From Caldithrix sp. (GTDB lineage Bacteria > KSB1 > UBA2214 > DYKH01), in NCBI GenBank assembly GCA_020722685.1, contig DYKH01000114.1, forward strand, positions 3,614 to 17,002: 13,389 bases of DNA, read 5' to 3'. Under the pieces are notes generated by a model. The model saw only the letters and a program-made list of their open reading frames with translations, did no database searches and was not told where the DNA came from. Positions within the stretch are counted from its first letter, which is position 1, and each line of letters begins with the position of its first letter. Both the position numbers and the translations under genes were made by a program. Below are positions 6,156-13,383 of the stretch, one piece after another.

Positions 6156-7622
6156 ATGCGACCAAAGATTTCCTTGCTTGACAAATCTCTCATGGAGCGA
6201 ATCATCAGCGAGGCTTTTGACGTTCTGCAAAAAGTGGGGATCGTGGTTGAAAATCAGGAAGCGCAAGAGCTGCTATCCGACGCCGGCTGCAAAACCGCCA
6301 ATGCTCGAACACTCATCCCGCAAAGAGTCGTCTGGAAGGCATTGAAATCCACCCCGCCGCAGATCGAGCTTTTTGATCGTGAGGGAAAACTTGCCATGAG
6401 CTTGGTAGGGGATAGCATCCACTTTGATCCAGGTTCGGCTGCGTTGAGGATTTTGGATTGGGATACGCAGCGGGAGCGCAAGCCGGTTACCGCCGACCTA
6501 ATCGATTTTGCCAAGCTTACAGACGCGCTGCCGCATTTGGCCGCGCAGAGCACCGGCCTCATTTCCAGTGACGTACCGCAGGAGGTCGCCGACCGCTATC
6601 GACTCTTCATCGCCTTGCAGCACTCTACCAAGCCCATCGTGACCGGCACGTTTGCGGTGGAAGGCTTTGCCGTTATGTATGATATGTTAGTGGCCGTGCG
6701 CGGTTCAGCCCAAGCTCTGCGCGAGAAACCGCTGGCTATCTTTGATTGTTGTCCCTCCCCGCCTTTGAAATGGAGCAATCTGACTTGCCAGGCGCTGATC
6801 GATTGCGCCCGCGCCGGCATTCCGGCAGAGTTCGTCTCCATGCCGTTGACGGGCGGCACGGCGCCGGCTACTTTGACGGGGGCTTTGGTGCAGCACACCG
6901 CCGAAACGCTGAGTGGTATCGTCATCGGCCAACTGGCCAATCCCGGTGCCCCGCTCATCTACGGCGGTTCGCCGGCGGCTATGGACTTGCGCACCGGCAC
7001 CACACCCATGGGCGCCATCGAGACCATGATGATCGACTCTGCCTACGCGCAAGTCGGCAAATCGTTCAACCTGCCGACTCATGCCTACATGTGTCTGAGC
7101 GATGCAAAGGTATTGGATGCCCAAGCCGGTCTGGAGAGCGGCATCGGCGCTGTCATGGCGGCCTTGAGCGGTATCAATGTGATATCCGGGCCGGGTATGC
7201 TGGATTTTGAGAGCTGTCAATCGTTGGAAAAATTGGTTGTGGACGATGAGATTTGTGGTATGGCGCTGCGATTGGTTCGGGGCATCCAGCCGCGGGCAAC
7301 GAAATTAGCTGAAGATTTGTACGGCGCAATAACCGATGGCGATCATTTTCTCACTTCGGATACGACTCTCAAGTGGTTCCGTGAGGAAATCTTCTTCCCC
7401 AGCGAGGTGATCGATCGGGAGAATTATGAGTCGCGCAAGCTGAAAGGGGAGTTCAGCGTTGGTGAGCGTGCGCATCGGCGAGTTCAGGAACTCCTTGATC
7501 GACATCACCGGGAGCCCATTGATTCAGCATTACTAGGGGAATTGGAGCACATGATGTTGAGCGACGGTAAGAAGTATGGCATGAGGAAGCTGCCCAAAAC
7601 TGTCAAGGATGGTCAAGAATAG
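6156..7622 (+). CDS. MttB-superfamily corrinoid methyltransferase without pyrrolysine
   Basis: A member of the trimethylamine methyltransferase (MttB) superfamily, 488 residues, close to the family length. Such enzymes move a methyl group from a quaternary or tertiary amine to a cobalamin-carrying protein. The pyrrolysine-free branch includes glycine betaine methyltransferase MtgB and the related MtpB, MtcB and MtyB. Recognisable blocks are SMPLTGGTAPATLTGALVQH (228-247), YGGSPAAMDLRTGTTPMGA (269-287), LSDAKVLDAQAG (314-325), the glycine-rich ISGPGMLD (343-350) and LVVDDEICG (360-368). There is no in-frame TAG inside the gene, so it does not encode the pyrrolysine of true MttB. AGGAGAAA precedes the ATG well. 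No corrinoid protein (MtgC/MttC type) or reactivase is in the window, so the substrate is unknown. The 3' end carries a 10-base tandem repeat running through the TAG stop. Confidence 0.88.
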   Translation: MRPKISLLDKSLMERIISEAFDVLQKVGIVVENQEAQELLSDAGCKTANARTLIPQRVVWKALKSTPPQIELFDREGKLAMSLVGDSIHFDPGSAALRILDWDTQRERKPVTADLIDFAKLTDALPHLAAQSTGLISSDVPQEVADRYRLFIALQHSTKPIVTGTFAVEGFAVMYDMLVAVRGSAQALREKPLAIFDCCPSPPLKWSNLTCQALIDCARAGIPAEFVSMPLTGGTAPATLTGALVQHTAETLSGIVIGQLANPGAPLIYGGSPAAMDLRTGTTPMGAIETMMIDSAYAQVGKSFNLPTHAYMCLSDAKVLDAQAGLESGIGAVMAALSGINVISGPGMLDFESCQSLEKLVVDDEICGMALRLVRGIQPRATKLAEDLYGAITDGDHFLTSDTTLKWFREEIFFPSEVIDRENYESRKLKGEFSVGERAHRRVQELLDRHHREPIDSALLGELEHMMLSDGKKYGMRKLPKTVKDGQE

Positions 7623-7650
7623 TCAAGGATTGTCAAGATTGGTCAAAGGG
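7601..7650 (+). repeat. Five-unit 10-base tandem array across the mttB-homologue stop
   Basis: Five back-to-back decamers: TGTCAAGGAT, GGTCAAGAAT, AGTCAAGGAT, TGTCAAGATT, GGTCAAAGGG. GTCAA is invariant in the same position of each. The array covers the last six codons, the TAG stop (7620-7622) and the following 28 bases. Because the period is not a multiple of three, the peptide it encodes is not repetitive. A 10-base period is one helical turn, so a same-face protein binding site is possible. Slippage is the simpler explanation. Confidence 0.85.
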
Positions 7651-7703
7651 GTTAGAGGTGCACAGAAGGGGCATCGCGGCGATTAGAATGAGGAGAGAAA
7701 TGT

Positions 7704-7976
7704 ATGTCCGAAAAATGGCAGCATCCTGGAGGAAAGCTGAGGGAGCAAGGCGCGGCCAGTCTCTCGGACGGTGAGCTTTTGGCCATTTTAATATCCACCG
7801 GCGTCAAAGGCAAGACCGCCGAACAAATCGCCGAGGAGATTTTGGCCAAGTTCGGCTCGCTTGAAGGAATAGCTAACCAGCCCTTGGAAAAACTCTTATC
7901 GATAAAAGGACTGGCGGATGTGAAAATCATTCGCCTCGCCGCTGCTTTTGAATTGGCGCGTCGGTTGACCAAATAG
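7704..7976 (+). CDS. Free-standing RadC N-terminal (UPF0758) helix-hairpin-helix domain protein
   Basis: Ninety residues matching only the N-terminal part of RadC-family proteins. RadC-like features are the LREQGAASLSDGELLAILISTG opening (residues 14-35), KGKTAEQIAEEILAKFGSLEGI (37-58) and the DNA-binding-type helix-hairpin-helix LLSIKGLADVKIIRLAAAFELARRL (64-88). The JAB/MPN-type metalloprotease half of RadC, with its HxHPSG motif, is absent. The frame stops at TAG, and the next gene reads as something unrelated. A good ribosome binding site (GGAGAG, 7692-7697) and clean ends argue for a real short gene, not a decayed one. Only 17 bases separate it from the restriction-modification gene, so it is likely in the same operon. 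A DNA-binding accessory role is inference. Confidence 0.82.
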   Translation: MSEKWQHPGGKLREQGAASLSDGELLAILISTGVKGKTAEQIAEEILAKFGSLEGIANQPLEKLLSIKGLADVKIIRLAAAFELARRLTK

Positions 7977-7993
7977 CTGGGGAAAACCATACG

Positions 7994-10900
7994 ATGGAAA
8001 AGCAAACAAAACTCACCGAAAAGCCAGCCCGTATGCCGGACCCGCGGGAAAAGCAATGGGAAAAGGCAATCGTGCCTTACTTGCGCGAGGTCGAAACCCT
8101 TCATAAAGAATCGGCGCGCTCGCATCGTTTCGCCATGCTTATGCAGCAGCTTTTCAACCTGGAGCCGGACTTTATCGAGAAATATGTCCATGGCATCGAG
8201 CAGACGCTCGCGGAGCGGCAAAAAGATTGTGTATTGCGCGGCGAGGCGGACAATCTTTTCGGCAATGTCATCATAGAATTTGAGGCAAATATTCCAAAAA
8301 AGCGGAACGAAGCCGAAGGTCAGCTTTGTCGTTACGTGGCCATTCTCTGGTCACAAGAGCCGGCTCACGCCAGGACGCCCTATCTCTGCATTGCCACGGA
8401 TGGCGTTCGTTTCATTACCTACTCGCCGATGCTCGATTGTGGCATCTCGAAAGACGTGCGTCCAGAAGACATTCAATTGCAGCTTTTGGAAGAAACCAAT
8501 TGGACAACCCTTCGCTCGCAAGAGGTTTACTATTGGCTGGATCGCTATTTCTTGCGCAAAGAAATCCTGCACCCAACAAGCCAAACCATCGTACATGATT
8601 TTGGGGTAAGCAGCCATGCATTTCAAACCACCACTCATGCGCTGATTACGTTGTGGCGGGAAGTGAAAATATCAAGCTCGTTTGGGGTGGTTTACGAAAG
8701 CTGGGAAAATTACCTGCGCATCGTTTACGGTAGCGACGTGGCCGGCGACGAGCTATTCATTCGTCACACCTACCTGGCGACGCTGGCAAAGCTGATGTCC
8801 TGGATGCGCATAGCGGAAAGTATTACCCTGCCAGAAGAGGGCCAAATCATCGCCATGTTGGAAGGTCGGCTCTTCAAGGCGTACGGCATAGAAAACTTTA
8901 TCGAAGAGGATTTCTTTTCCTGGCTTTCTCGTGTCGAAAGTACTCAAATTGTTGTCGGAACCGTGCGCTGGCTTTTCAGTCTGTTGCAGAACTATAACTT
9001 GCGTGAGTTTTCGGAGGATGTGCTAAAATCTTTGTATCAAGGATTGGTGGGACAAGAAACGCGGCATGGCTTGGGCGAATTCTACACGCCGGATTGGCTG
9101 GCCCATCGCATCGTCCGGCAAATGTTGGATGAAAATCCGCGCGGCTCGGTTCTGGATCCCACCTGCGGTTCCGGCACTTTTCTCTATCTGACGATCAAGG
9201 AAAAGCGTGAACGCTTGGGAAACACCTCGGAGACCCTCGATCACATTCTGAACTCGGTCTATGGAGTGGACGTTCATCCCCTCGCGGTCATCATTGCCAA
9301 GACCAATTATATTCTTGCTCTGGGAGATTTGCTGAAGAAGCGTTTGCATCGGATAAGCATTCCGGTTTATTTAGCGGACACGATGCGCTTGCCCGAACGC
9401 GAAATTACCCCGAGCTTGTGGATGCAATTGCCCAGTTATCGAGTTGAATTGGATGGGCAGGAAATTCATTTACCTGAGCAGCTTCTACAAAACATCCCGC
9501 TTTATGATTTGGCCATAGAACTTGCCAAAGATTTCGCCCAACTGTATCAAGGAAGAGCCATTACATTTGAAACCTTTAGAAAGTTTCTTTCAGCGCAGTT
9601 TTTTCCTGAAGCCAGCAATATGGCCCTCACTCAAGCTCTGTTTGTAATCGCTGAAACGCTGAAACACTTTATCGAAACTAACCGTGATTCCATTTGGGCT
9701 TTTATTCTTAAAAACATCTACAAGCCGCTTTTCTTAAAGCGCAAATTTGATTTTCTTGTAGGAAATCCGCCCTGGATTGCTTTTCGCTTCATGGATACGT
9801 CTTATCAGTCATTTTTAAAGAAGCAGATCACTAAAGAGTATCGGCTGCTGCTCGGGCATGGTGAACTAATCACCCACCTTGAAATAGCGACGCTCTTTTT
9901 TGTTAGAGCTGCGGACTTATATCTCACGCATAACGGTACGATTGCTTTTGTCTTGCCGAAAAGCATTTTCAGCGCCGATCAGCACGACGGCTTGCGACGG
10001 CAAAGCTTCAAGTTTGGTGAGGATACTGATTATGCCCTGAATTGGACAGAAGTCTGGGATTGCGAAAACGTGACGCCACTTTTCAATATCCCAAGCTGTG
10101 TGTTGATAGCAAGCAAAATGCCCATTCAGCCAGCGTCTGTTGAAAAAACGCAAAAGTCTATTCCCGGTCAAGTGCTCACTGCCAAGCTTGCTTTTGAGCG
10201 GAGAAATGCTTCTCTTGCTGATTTTGAAAGCGTTCGTAAACTCGATCAAGTGGAGTTTTCGCTGATTGTCCAAGGCAAACGATCCTATTGGTCAAGTCAT
10301 GGCAGCGTCAAGAATCACATTCAAAGCTATTACAGAAAGATGTTTTCTCAAGGCGCGACCATAGGGCCTCGTAGCTTCTGGTTTGTTCAAGTCAAGAGAG
10401 CCACATTTGGCGTCAATCCTGAGTCGCAATTCTTAGCTACTGATGACCGGGCAATTAAAGAAGCAAAAGCGCCCTATCAAGATGTGCGGATTGAAGGAAA
10501 TGCGGAAATACGCTTTTTGTTCGCAACATTGCTCTCCGCGGATGTCCTTCCTTTTGGGCACCTCGATTACCGGTTAGTTCTACTCCCTATCGAGCAAAAG
10601 GGAGAAAAGTATGATCTCATCAACGCGGAGGAGGCTCGTCAGCAAGGTTTTCCTTATCTGGCAAGCTGGATAGAAAAAGTAGAAAACGAATGGATTAAGA
10701 GACGCAGCACAAAGGCGGAAGGAATGACAGCCTTGGAGTGGCTCGATTATCGACGCAAGCTGACCTCACAGAATCCCAAGTCGCCGTTCCGAGTTTTGTA
10801 CAACACATCCGGCACTTTTTTAACTGCGGCCGTCATCGAAAACAAACCCATTGAATTCAAAGTGAACGGCCAGCTTGTGGTTGCTGGCGGCTTTGCGGGG

Positions 10901-11263
10901 GACACGAAGACTTATTATTGTGAGTTGAGCGATAAACAAGAAGCAATGTTTTTATCTGCCGTTTTGAACGCGCCTATCGTTGACAAGCTAATGAAGCCAA
11001 TGCAGAGTCGCGGACTTTTTGGCCCAAGGGATATTCATAAGAAAGTGCTCGAGCTTCCGATTCCACAATTCGACATTGAGAACCCTGCGCATCTTCGGTT
11101 GGCGCAATTAGGTCAAGCCTGCACCACCAAGGTAGAGCAATGGCTGGTCAGCGGTGGTGCCGGAGACATCAAAAGCATCGGCCGGCTGCGCGGCATGGTG
11201 CGAAAAATGCTGAGTGCCGAGCTGGCGGAGATTGACGAATTGGTGAAAGGGATTCTGGCATGA
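7994..11263 (+). CDS. Single-chain (type IIG-like) restriction-modification enzyme
   Basis: A 1089-residue fusion of nuclease, N6-adenine methyltransferase and target recognition regions, as in Eco57I-type enzymes. Residues 80-115 look like a PD-(D/E)xK nuclease core: RGEADNLFGNVIIEFE gives Asp86, Glu95 and Glu97, followed by QLCRY (110-114), the QxxxY motif of RecB-like nucleases. The usual lysine of ExK is Glu97 here. A helical linker follows, then methyltransferase motif X (HGLGEFYTPDWLA, 358-370), motif I for S-adenosylmethionine (VLDPTCGSGTFL, 386-397), GVDVHPLAV (424-432) and the catalytic NPPW (591-594). Residues about 760-1050 resemble a target recognition domain (RVLYNTSGTF, then QSRGLFGPRDIHKKVLELPIP). 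Bases about 9480-10600 appear more AT-rich than the flanks, which fits exchange of recognition modules. The stop overlaps the next gene as ATGA. I cannot predict the recognition sequence. Confidence 0.88.
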   Translation: MEKQTKLTEKPARMPDPREKQWEKAIVPYLREVETLHKESARSHRFAMLMQQLFNLEPDFIEKYVHGIEQTLAERQKDCVLRGEADNLFGNVIIEFEANIPKKRNEAEGQLCRYVAILWSQEPAHARTPYLCIATDGVRFITYSPMLDCGISKDVRPEDIQLQLLEETNWTTLRSQEVYYWLDRYFLRKEILHPTSQTIVHDFGVSSHAFQTTTHALITLWREVKISSSFGVVYESWENYLRIVYGSDVAGDELFIRHTYLATLAKLMSWMRIAESITLPEEGQIIAMLEGRLFKAYGIENFIEEDFFSWLSRVESTQIVVGTVRWLFSLLQNYNLREFSEDVLKSLYQGLVGQETRHGLGEFYTPDWLAHRIVRQMLDENPRGSVLDPTCGSGTFLYLTIKEKRERLGNTSETLDHILNSVYGVDVHPLAVIIAKTNYILALGDLLKKRLHRISIPVYLADTMRLPEREITPSLWMQLPSYRVELDGQEIHLPEQLLQNIPLYDLAIELAKDFAQLYQGRAITFETFRKFLSAQFFPEASNMALTQALFVIAETLKHFIETNRDSIWAFILKNIYKPLFLKRKFDFLVGNPPWIAFRFMDTSYQSFLKKQITKEYRLLLGHGELITHLEIATLFFVRAADLYLTHNGTIAFVLPKSIFSADQHDGLRRQSFKFGEDTDYALNWTEVWDCENVTPLFNIPSCVLIASKMPIQPASVEKTQKSIPGQVLTAKLAFERRNASLADFESVRKLDQVEFSLIVQGKRSYWSSHGSVKNHIQSYYRKMFSQGATIGPRSFWFVQVKRATFGVNPESQFLATDDRAIKEAKAPYQDVRIEGNAEIRFLFATLLSADVLPFGHLDYRLVLLPIEQKGEKYDLINAEEARQQGFPYLASWIEKVENEWIKRRSTKAEGMTALEWLDYRRKLTSQNPKSPFRVLYNTSGTFLTAAVIENKPIEFKVNGQLVVAGGFAGDTKTYYCELSDKQEAMFLSAVLNAPIVDKLMKPMQSRGLFGPRDIHKKVLELPIPQFDIENPAHLRLAQLGQACTTKVEQWLVSGGAGDIKSIGRLRGMVRKMLSAELAEIDELVKGILA

Positions 11264-12390
11264 ACGAAGCTCCGGTACGCTTTTGGGCCCTGATCATTTT
11301 GTCGATACTGACCTCTGCTGTCACCGGTACCTATGCCCAAGTTGGCGCAGCAAAAGCAAATTCTGTTGCGGCAGTCCGTGCGCTCAAAGACACCGTCGGT
11401 TTTGCCCATACGCCTGACCAGATTCAACGCATTGTCTCTATTTGTGAAGCCCAAGAAGAAGGTGCATTTCATACGAACGCCGCCAAATATCACTTGAGCC
11501 CATTGGAGCCGTGGATCGCTGCCATTTGTCCGCATGACGATCATTTGCTTGCCGGACCTGTATACGTTCACGCCTTTCAGAATCTGTCGGCGAAACGATT
11601 TGTCATTTTTGGCGTCGCGCATAAAGCCAAACAATGGGGACTGGCAGATAAGCTCATTTTCGATTCCTTTGCCAAATGGAAAGCGCCGTACGGAGAAATC
11701 AAGATTTCCAACCTCAGAGATGATTTGCTAAAAGCGCTACCCACCAGTGCTTTTGTGGTCTGCGATTCCTGCCAAGCGGAAGAGCATTCGGTCGAAGGCA
11801 TTGTACCGTTTATCCAGCACTACAATCGTGAGGCGGAGATCGTTTCCATTTTGGTTCCTTATATGAGTTGGCCTCGCATTCAGGAATTGTCCGAACAACT
11901 CGCCGCTGCATTGGAGGCAATCGTTCGCAAGAAGCGCTGGAGATTAGGCCAAGACCTTGCCTTCATTTGCTCCAACGACGGCGATCATTATGGCGACCAG
12001 GATTGGAGTGGACAAAATTACGCTCCCTTTGGCGCAGATGAATGTGGTCATCGTATGGCTATTGTTCGCGATAGCCTGCTTGCTGAGGCTACCTTGGCCG
12101 GAAATCTAGATGATGTAAAATTGGAATCCTTCTGCCGGCTGGTCTGGGGCGACAGTAGCTTGTACGACTATAAAATTCGTTGGTGCGGACGGTTTGCGAT
12201 TCCGTTCGGCTTATCGAGTGTGAATAAGCTGATAGCCAAGCTGCAGCTTCGGACCCTACAAGGATATCTGTTACGTTATGATACCAGTTATCGCTTGGGT
12301 AAATTGCCCTTAGCTGGGCTTAGGCTCGGCACCACCGCGCCAAATAGCCTTCACCATTGGGTGGGCTATAGCGCGATTGGCTATCGATAA
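11260..12390 (+). CDS. Secreted Memo-like protein (AmmeMemoRadiSam system protein B family)
   Basis: A 376-residue Memo-family protein, related in fold to class III extradiol dioxygenases. The biochemical role is not settled in bacteria. Matches to the family metal/redox site are visible. PHDDHLLAGPVY (91-102) corresponds to the first histidine motif. GVAHKAK (118-124) corresponds to GPSH with the second histidine. EEHSVEGIVPF (174-184) matches the EHSLE block. SNDGDHYG (238-245) and WCGRFAI (308-314) follow, with Cys309 in the place of the reactive cysteine of human Memo1. Residues 1-26 form a hydrophobic signal peptide ending near TYAQ, so export is likely, which is unusual for this family. 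The start ATG overlaps the restriction-modification stop. Neither an AMMECR1-domain protein nor a radical SAM partner is in the window. Confidence 0.82.
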   Translation: MNEAPVRFWALIILSILTSAVTGTYAQVGAAKANSVAAVRALKDTVGFAHTPDQIQRIVSICEAQEEGAFHTNAAKYHLSPLEPWIAAICPHDDHLLAGPVYVHAFQNLSAKRFVIFGVAHKAKQWGLADKLIFDSFAKWKAPYGEIKISNLRDDLLKALPTSAFVVCDSCQAEEHSVEGIVPFIQHYNREAEIVSILVPYMSWPRIQELSEQLAAALEAIVRKKRWRLGQDLAFICSNDGDHYGDQDWSGQNYAPFGADECGHRMAIVRDSLLAEATLAGNLDDVKLESFCRLVWGDSSLYDYKIRWCGRFAIPFGLSSVNKLIAKLQLRTLQGYLLRYDTSYRLGKLPLAGLRLGTTAPNSLHHWVGYSAIGYR

Positions 12391-12445
12391 GCCCGTTCCT
12401 TTAAAAGAAACTTTTCCAATCTTGGGCCAAAGCTATTTTAGTATC

Positions 12446-12450
12446 GAGGG
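12446..12450 (+). promoter_or_regulatory. Ribosome binding site deciding the GTG start of the PAP2 gene
   Basis: GAGGG is followed by six bases and then GTG at 12457. A TTG directly after it (12460) is the only close competitor. No ATG is available before the signal peptide. Confidence 0.55.
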
Positions 12451-12456
12451 ATTCCT

Positions 12457-13197
12457 GTGTTGACCGGTAGAAATGATAGATTGTTCTCCTTTCTTTTTCT
12501 TTTGGGTCTATCAGTTACTCCCTTAGAAAAAGCAGATGCACTCTGCGCCTCCGGAGAGAGCTATCCGGAGCACCTATGTTCGGGTTTGCAGAAAAGCGTT
12601 TCTAATCCGCGTTGGCTCTTTGCCGCCGGGGCTATAGCCGCACTGAGCAATTTCGACCAAGAAGTTAAGGACCAATGCAGCGGCAGATTGTTGCCGTCGT
12701 CTTTGGCTGATTATGGGGACTGGTACGGTCTGGGTCTCAATTATCTAACGGGGAGTTGCATCATCATCGGCGATGGCTGGGTAAACAATCGAATCAGTAG
12801 GAAAGAGACTTTGGAAAAACTGCAATATTTGACTGAGGCCTATGTCTTGACGAACGGCTTTACCCAGTTCATAAAGTATGTCACCCACCGTCGGCGCCCG
12901 GACGGTAGCAATCGGTTTTCTTTTCCATCGGGTCACAGTTCGGGTTCATTTGCCGTGGCGGGCTCATTGGGTCAATTCTACGGGCCGACAGCGAGCGTTC
13001 TTACCTATGCCTTGGCGATTCTTTCCGGCATCTCCCGCATTGACGACGACAAGCATTGGTTGTCCGACGTCTTGTCGGGTGGCTTGCTGGGCCAGTTGGT
13101 GGGGGACGGCTTTGGTCGCCTGTATCACGAACGTACCCGCCCCAAGGCCGGCAAAGGCAACCGGGAGGTCCTGATTTTCTTCTCCATGTCATTCTGA
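12457..13197 (+). CDS. PAP2-family phosphatase with signal peptide
   Basis: A 246-residue type 2 phosphatidic acid phosphatase-like enzyme, expected to hydrolyse lipid or diphosphate phosphomonoesters at the envelope. All three catalytic motifs are intact. KYVTHRRRPDG (140-150) gives KX6RP. PSGH (157-160) carries a catalytic His. SRIDDDKHWLSD (193-204) carries the nucleophile His200 with Asp204. The N-terminus (residues 1-28) is hydrophobic and ends near KADA, consistent with a signal peptide or membrane anchor. Further hydrophobic stretches lie near 165-190 and 205-215. GTG is used as start with a good ribosome binding site. It follows the Memo-like gene after 66 bases with no clear terminator between. 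The substrate is unknown. Undecaprenyl diphosphate recycling would connect with isoprenoid metabolism but is speculation. Confidence 0.88.
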   Translation: MLTGRNDRLFSFLFLLGLSVTPLEKADALCASGESYPEHLCSGLQKSVSNPRWLFAAGAIAALSNFDQEVKDQCSGRLLPSSLADYGDWYGLGLNYLTGSCIIIGDGWVNNRISRKETLEKLQYLTEAYVLTNGFTQFIKYVTHRRRPDGSNRFSFPSGHSSGSFAVAGSLGQFYGPTASVLTYALAILSGISRIDDDKHWLSDVLSGGLLGQLVGDGFGRLYHERTRPKAGKGNREVLIFFSMSF

Positions 13198-13200
13198 AAG

Positions 13201-13227
13201 GGCAAAATTCTTCGGAAGAAATTTGCC
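13201..13227 (+). terminator. Long stem-loop right after the PAP2 stop
   Basis: GGCAAAATTCTT (13201-13212) pairs with AAGAAATTTGCC (13216-13227) with a single mismatch and a CGG loop, starting three bases after the stop codon. There is no T-run after it, so it is not a textbook intrinsic terminator. It may mark or protect the transcript's 3' end. Confidence 0.45.
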
Positions 13228-13354
13228 GGTCTTAGTTTCAGTGCCTGATCGGCGAGCCCTTTCTGAGCGCCTCGCAATCAACCATCGCCAGGAGAGTTGG
13301 AGAGTCAATGCGTAAATAGCTTTGAATTTTTCGCAAAAAAATATATTTAATTTG

Positions 13355-13383
13355 TTGACATTATATTGGAGATTTTTTATATT
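13355..13383 (+). promoter_or_regulatory. Near-consensus sigma70 promoter pointing out of the window
   Basis: A perfect -35 box TTGACA (13355-13360), a spacer of exactly 17 bases, and a -10 box TATATT (13378-13383). The region upstream (13336-13353) is a run of A and T that could act as an UP element. The promoted gene lies beyond the right edge. Confidence 0.65.

Noticed and set aside
6705..7220. Minus-strand frame of 171 codons and a plus-strand frame at 6746-7210 inside the mttB homologue
   Set aside because: Both overlap strongly conserved MttB-family blocks and have no motif or ribosome binding site of their own.
6156..7622. Pyrrolysine-containing trimethylamine methyltransferase
   Set aside because: There is no in-frame TAG before the terminal stop, the frame is full length, and five of eleven genes in the window end in TAG, which argues against amber recoding.
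7601..7650. CRISPR-like array
   Set aside because: The units are 10 bases with no spacers, so it is a simple tandem repeat.
7704..7976. Pseudogene of radC
   Set aside because: The short frame has a good ribosome binding site and an intact domain. No JAB-domain remnant follows in any frame, since the RM gene starts 17 bases later. It is better read as a free-standing domain, although an old truncation cannot be excluded.
12391..12456. Terminator between the Memo-like and PAP2 genes
   Set aside because: Only a 5-bp A/T-rich stem (AAAAG with CTTTT, 12403-12415) is present, which is too weak to call.
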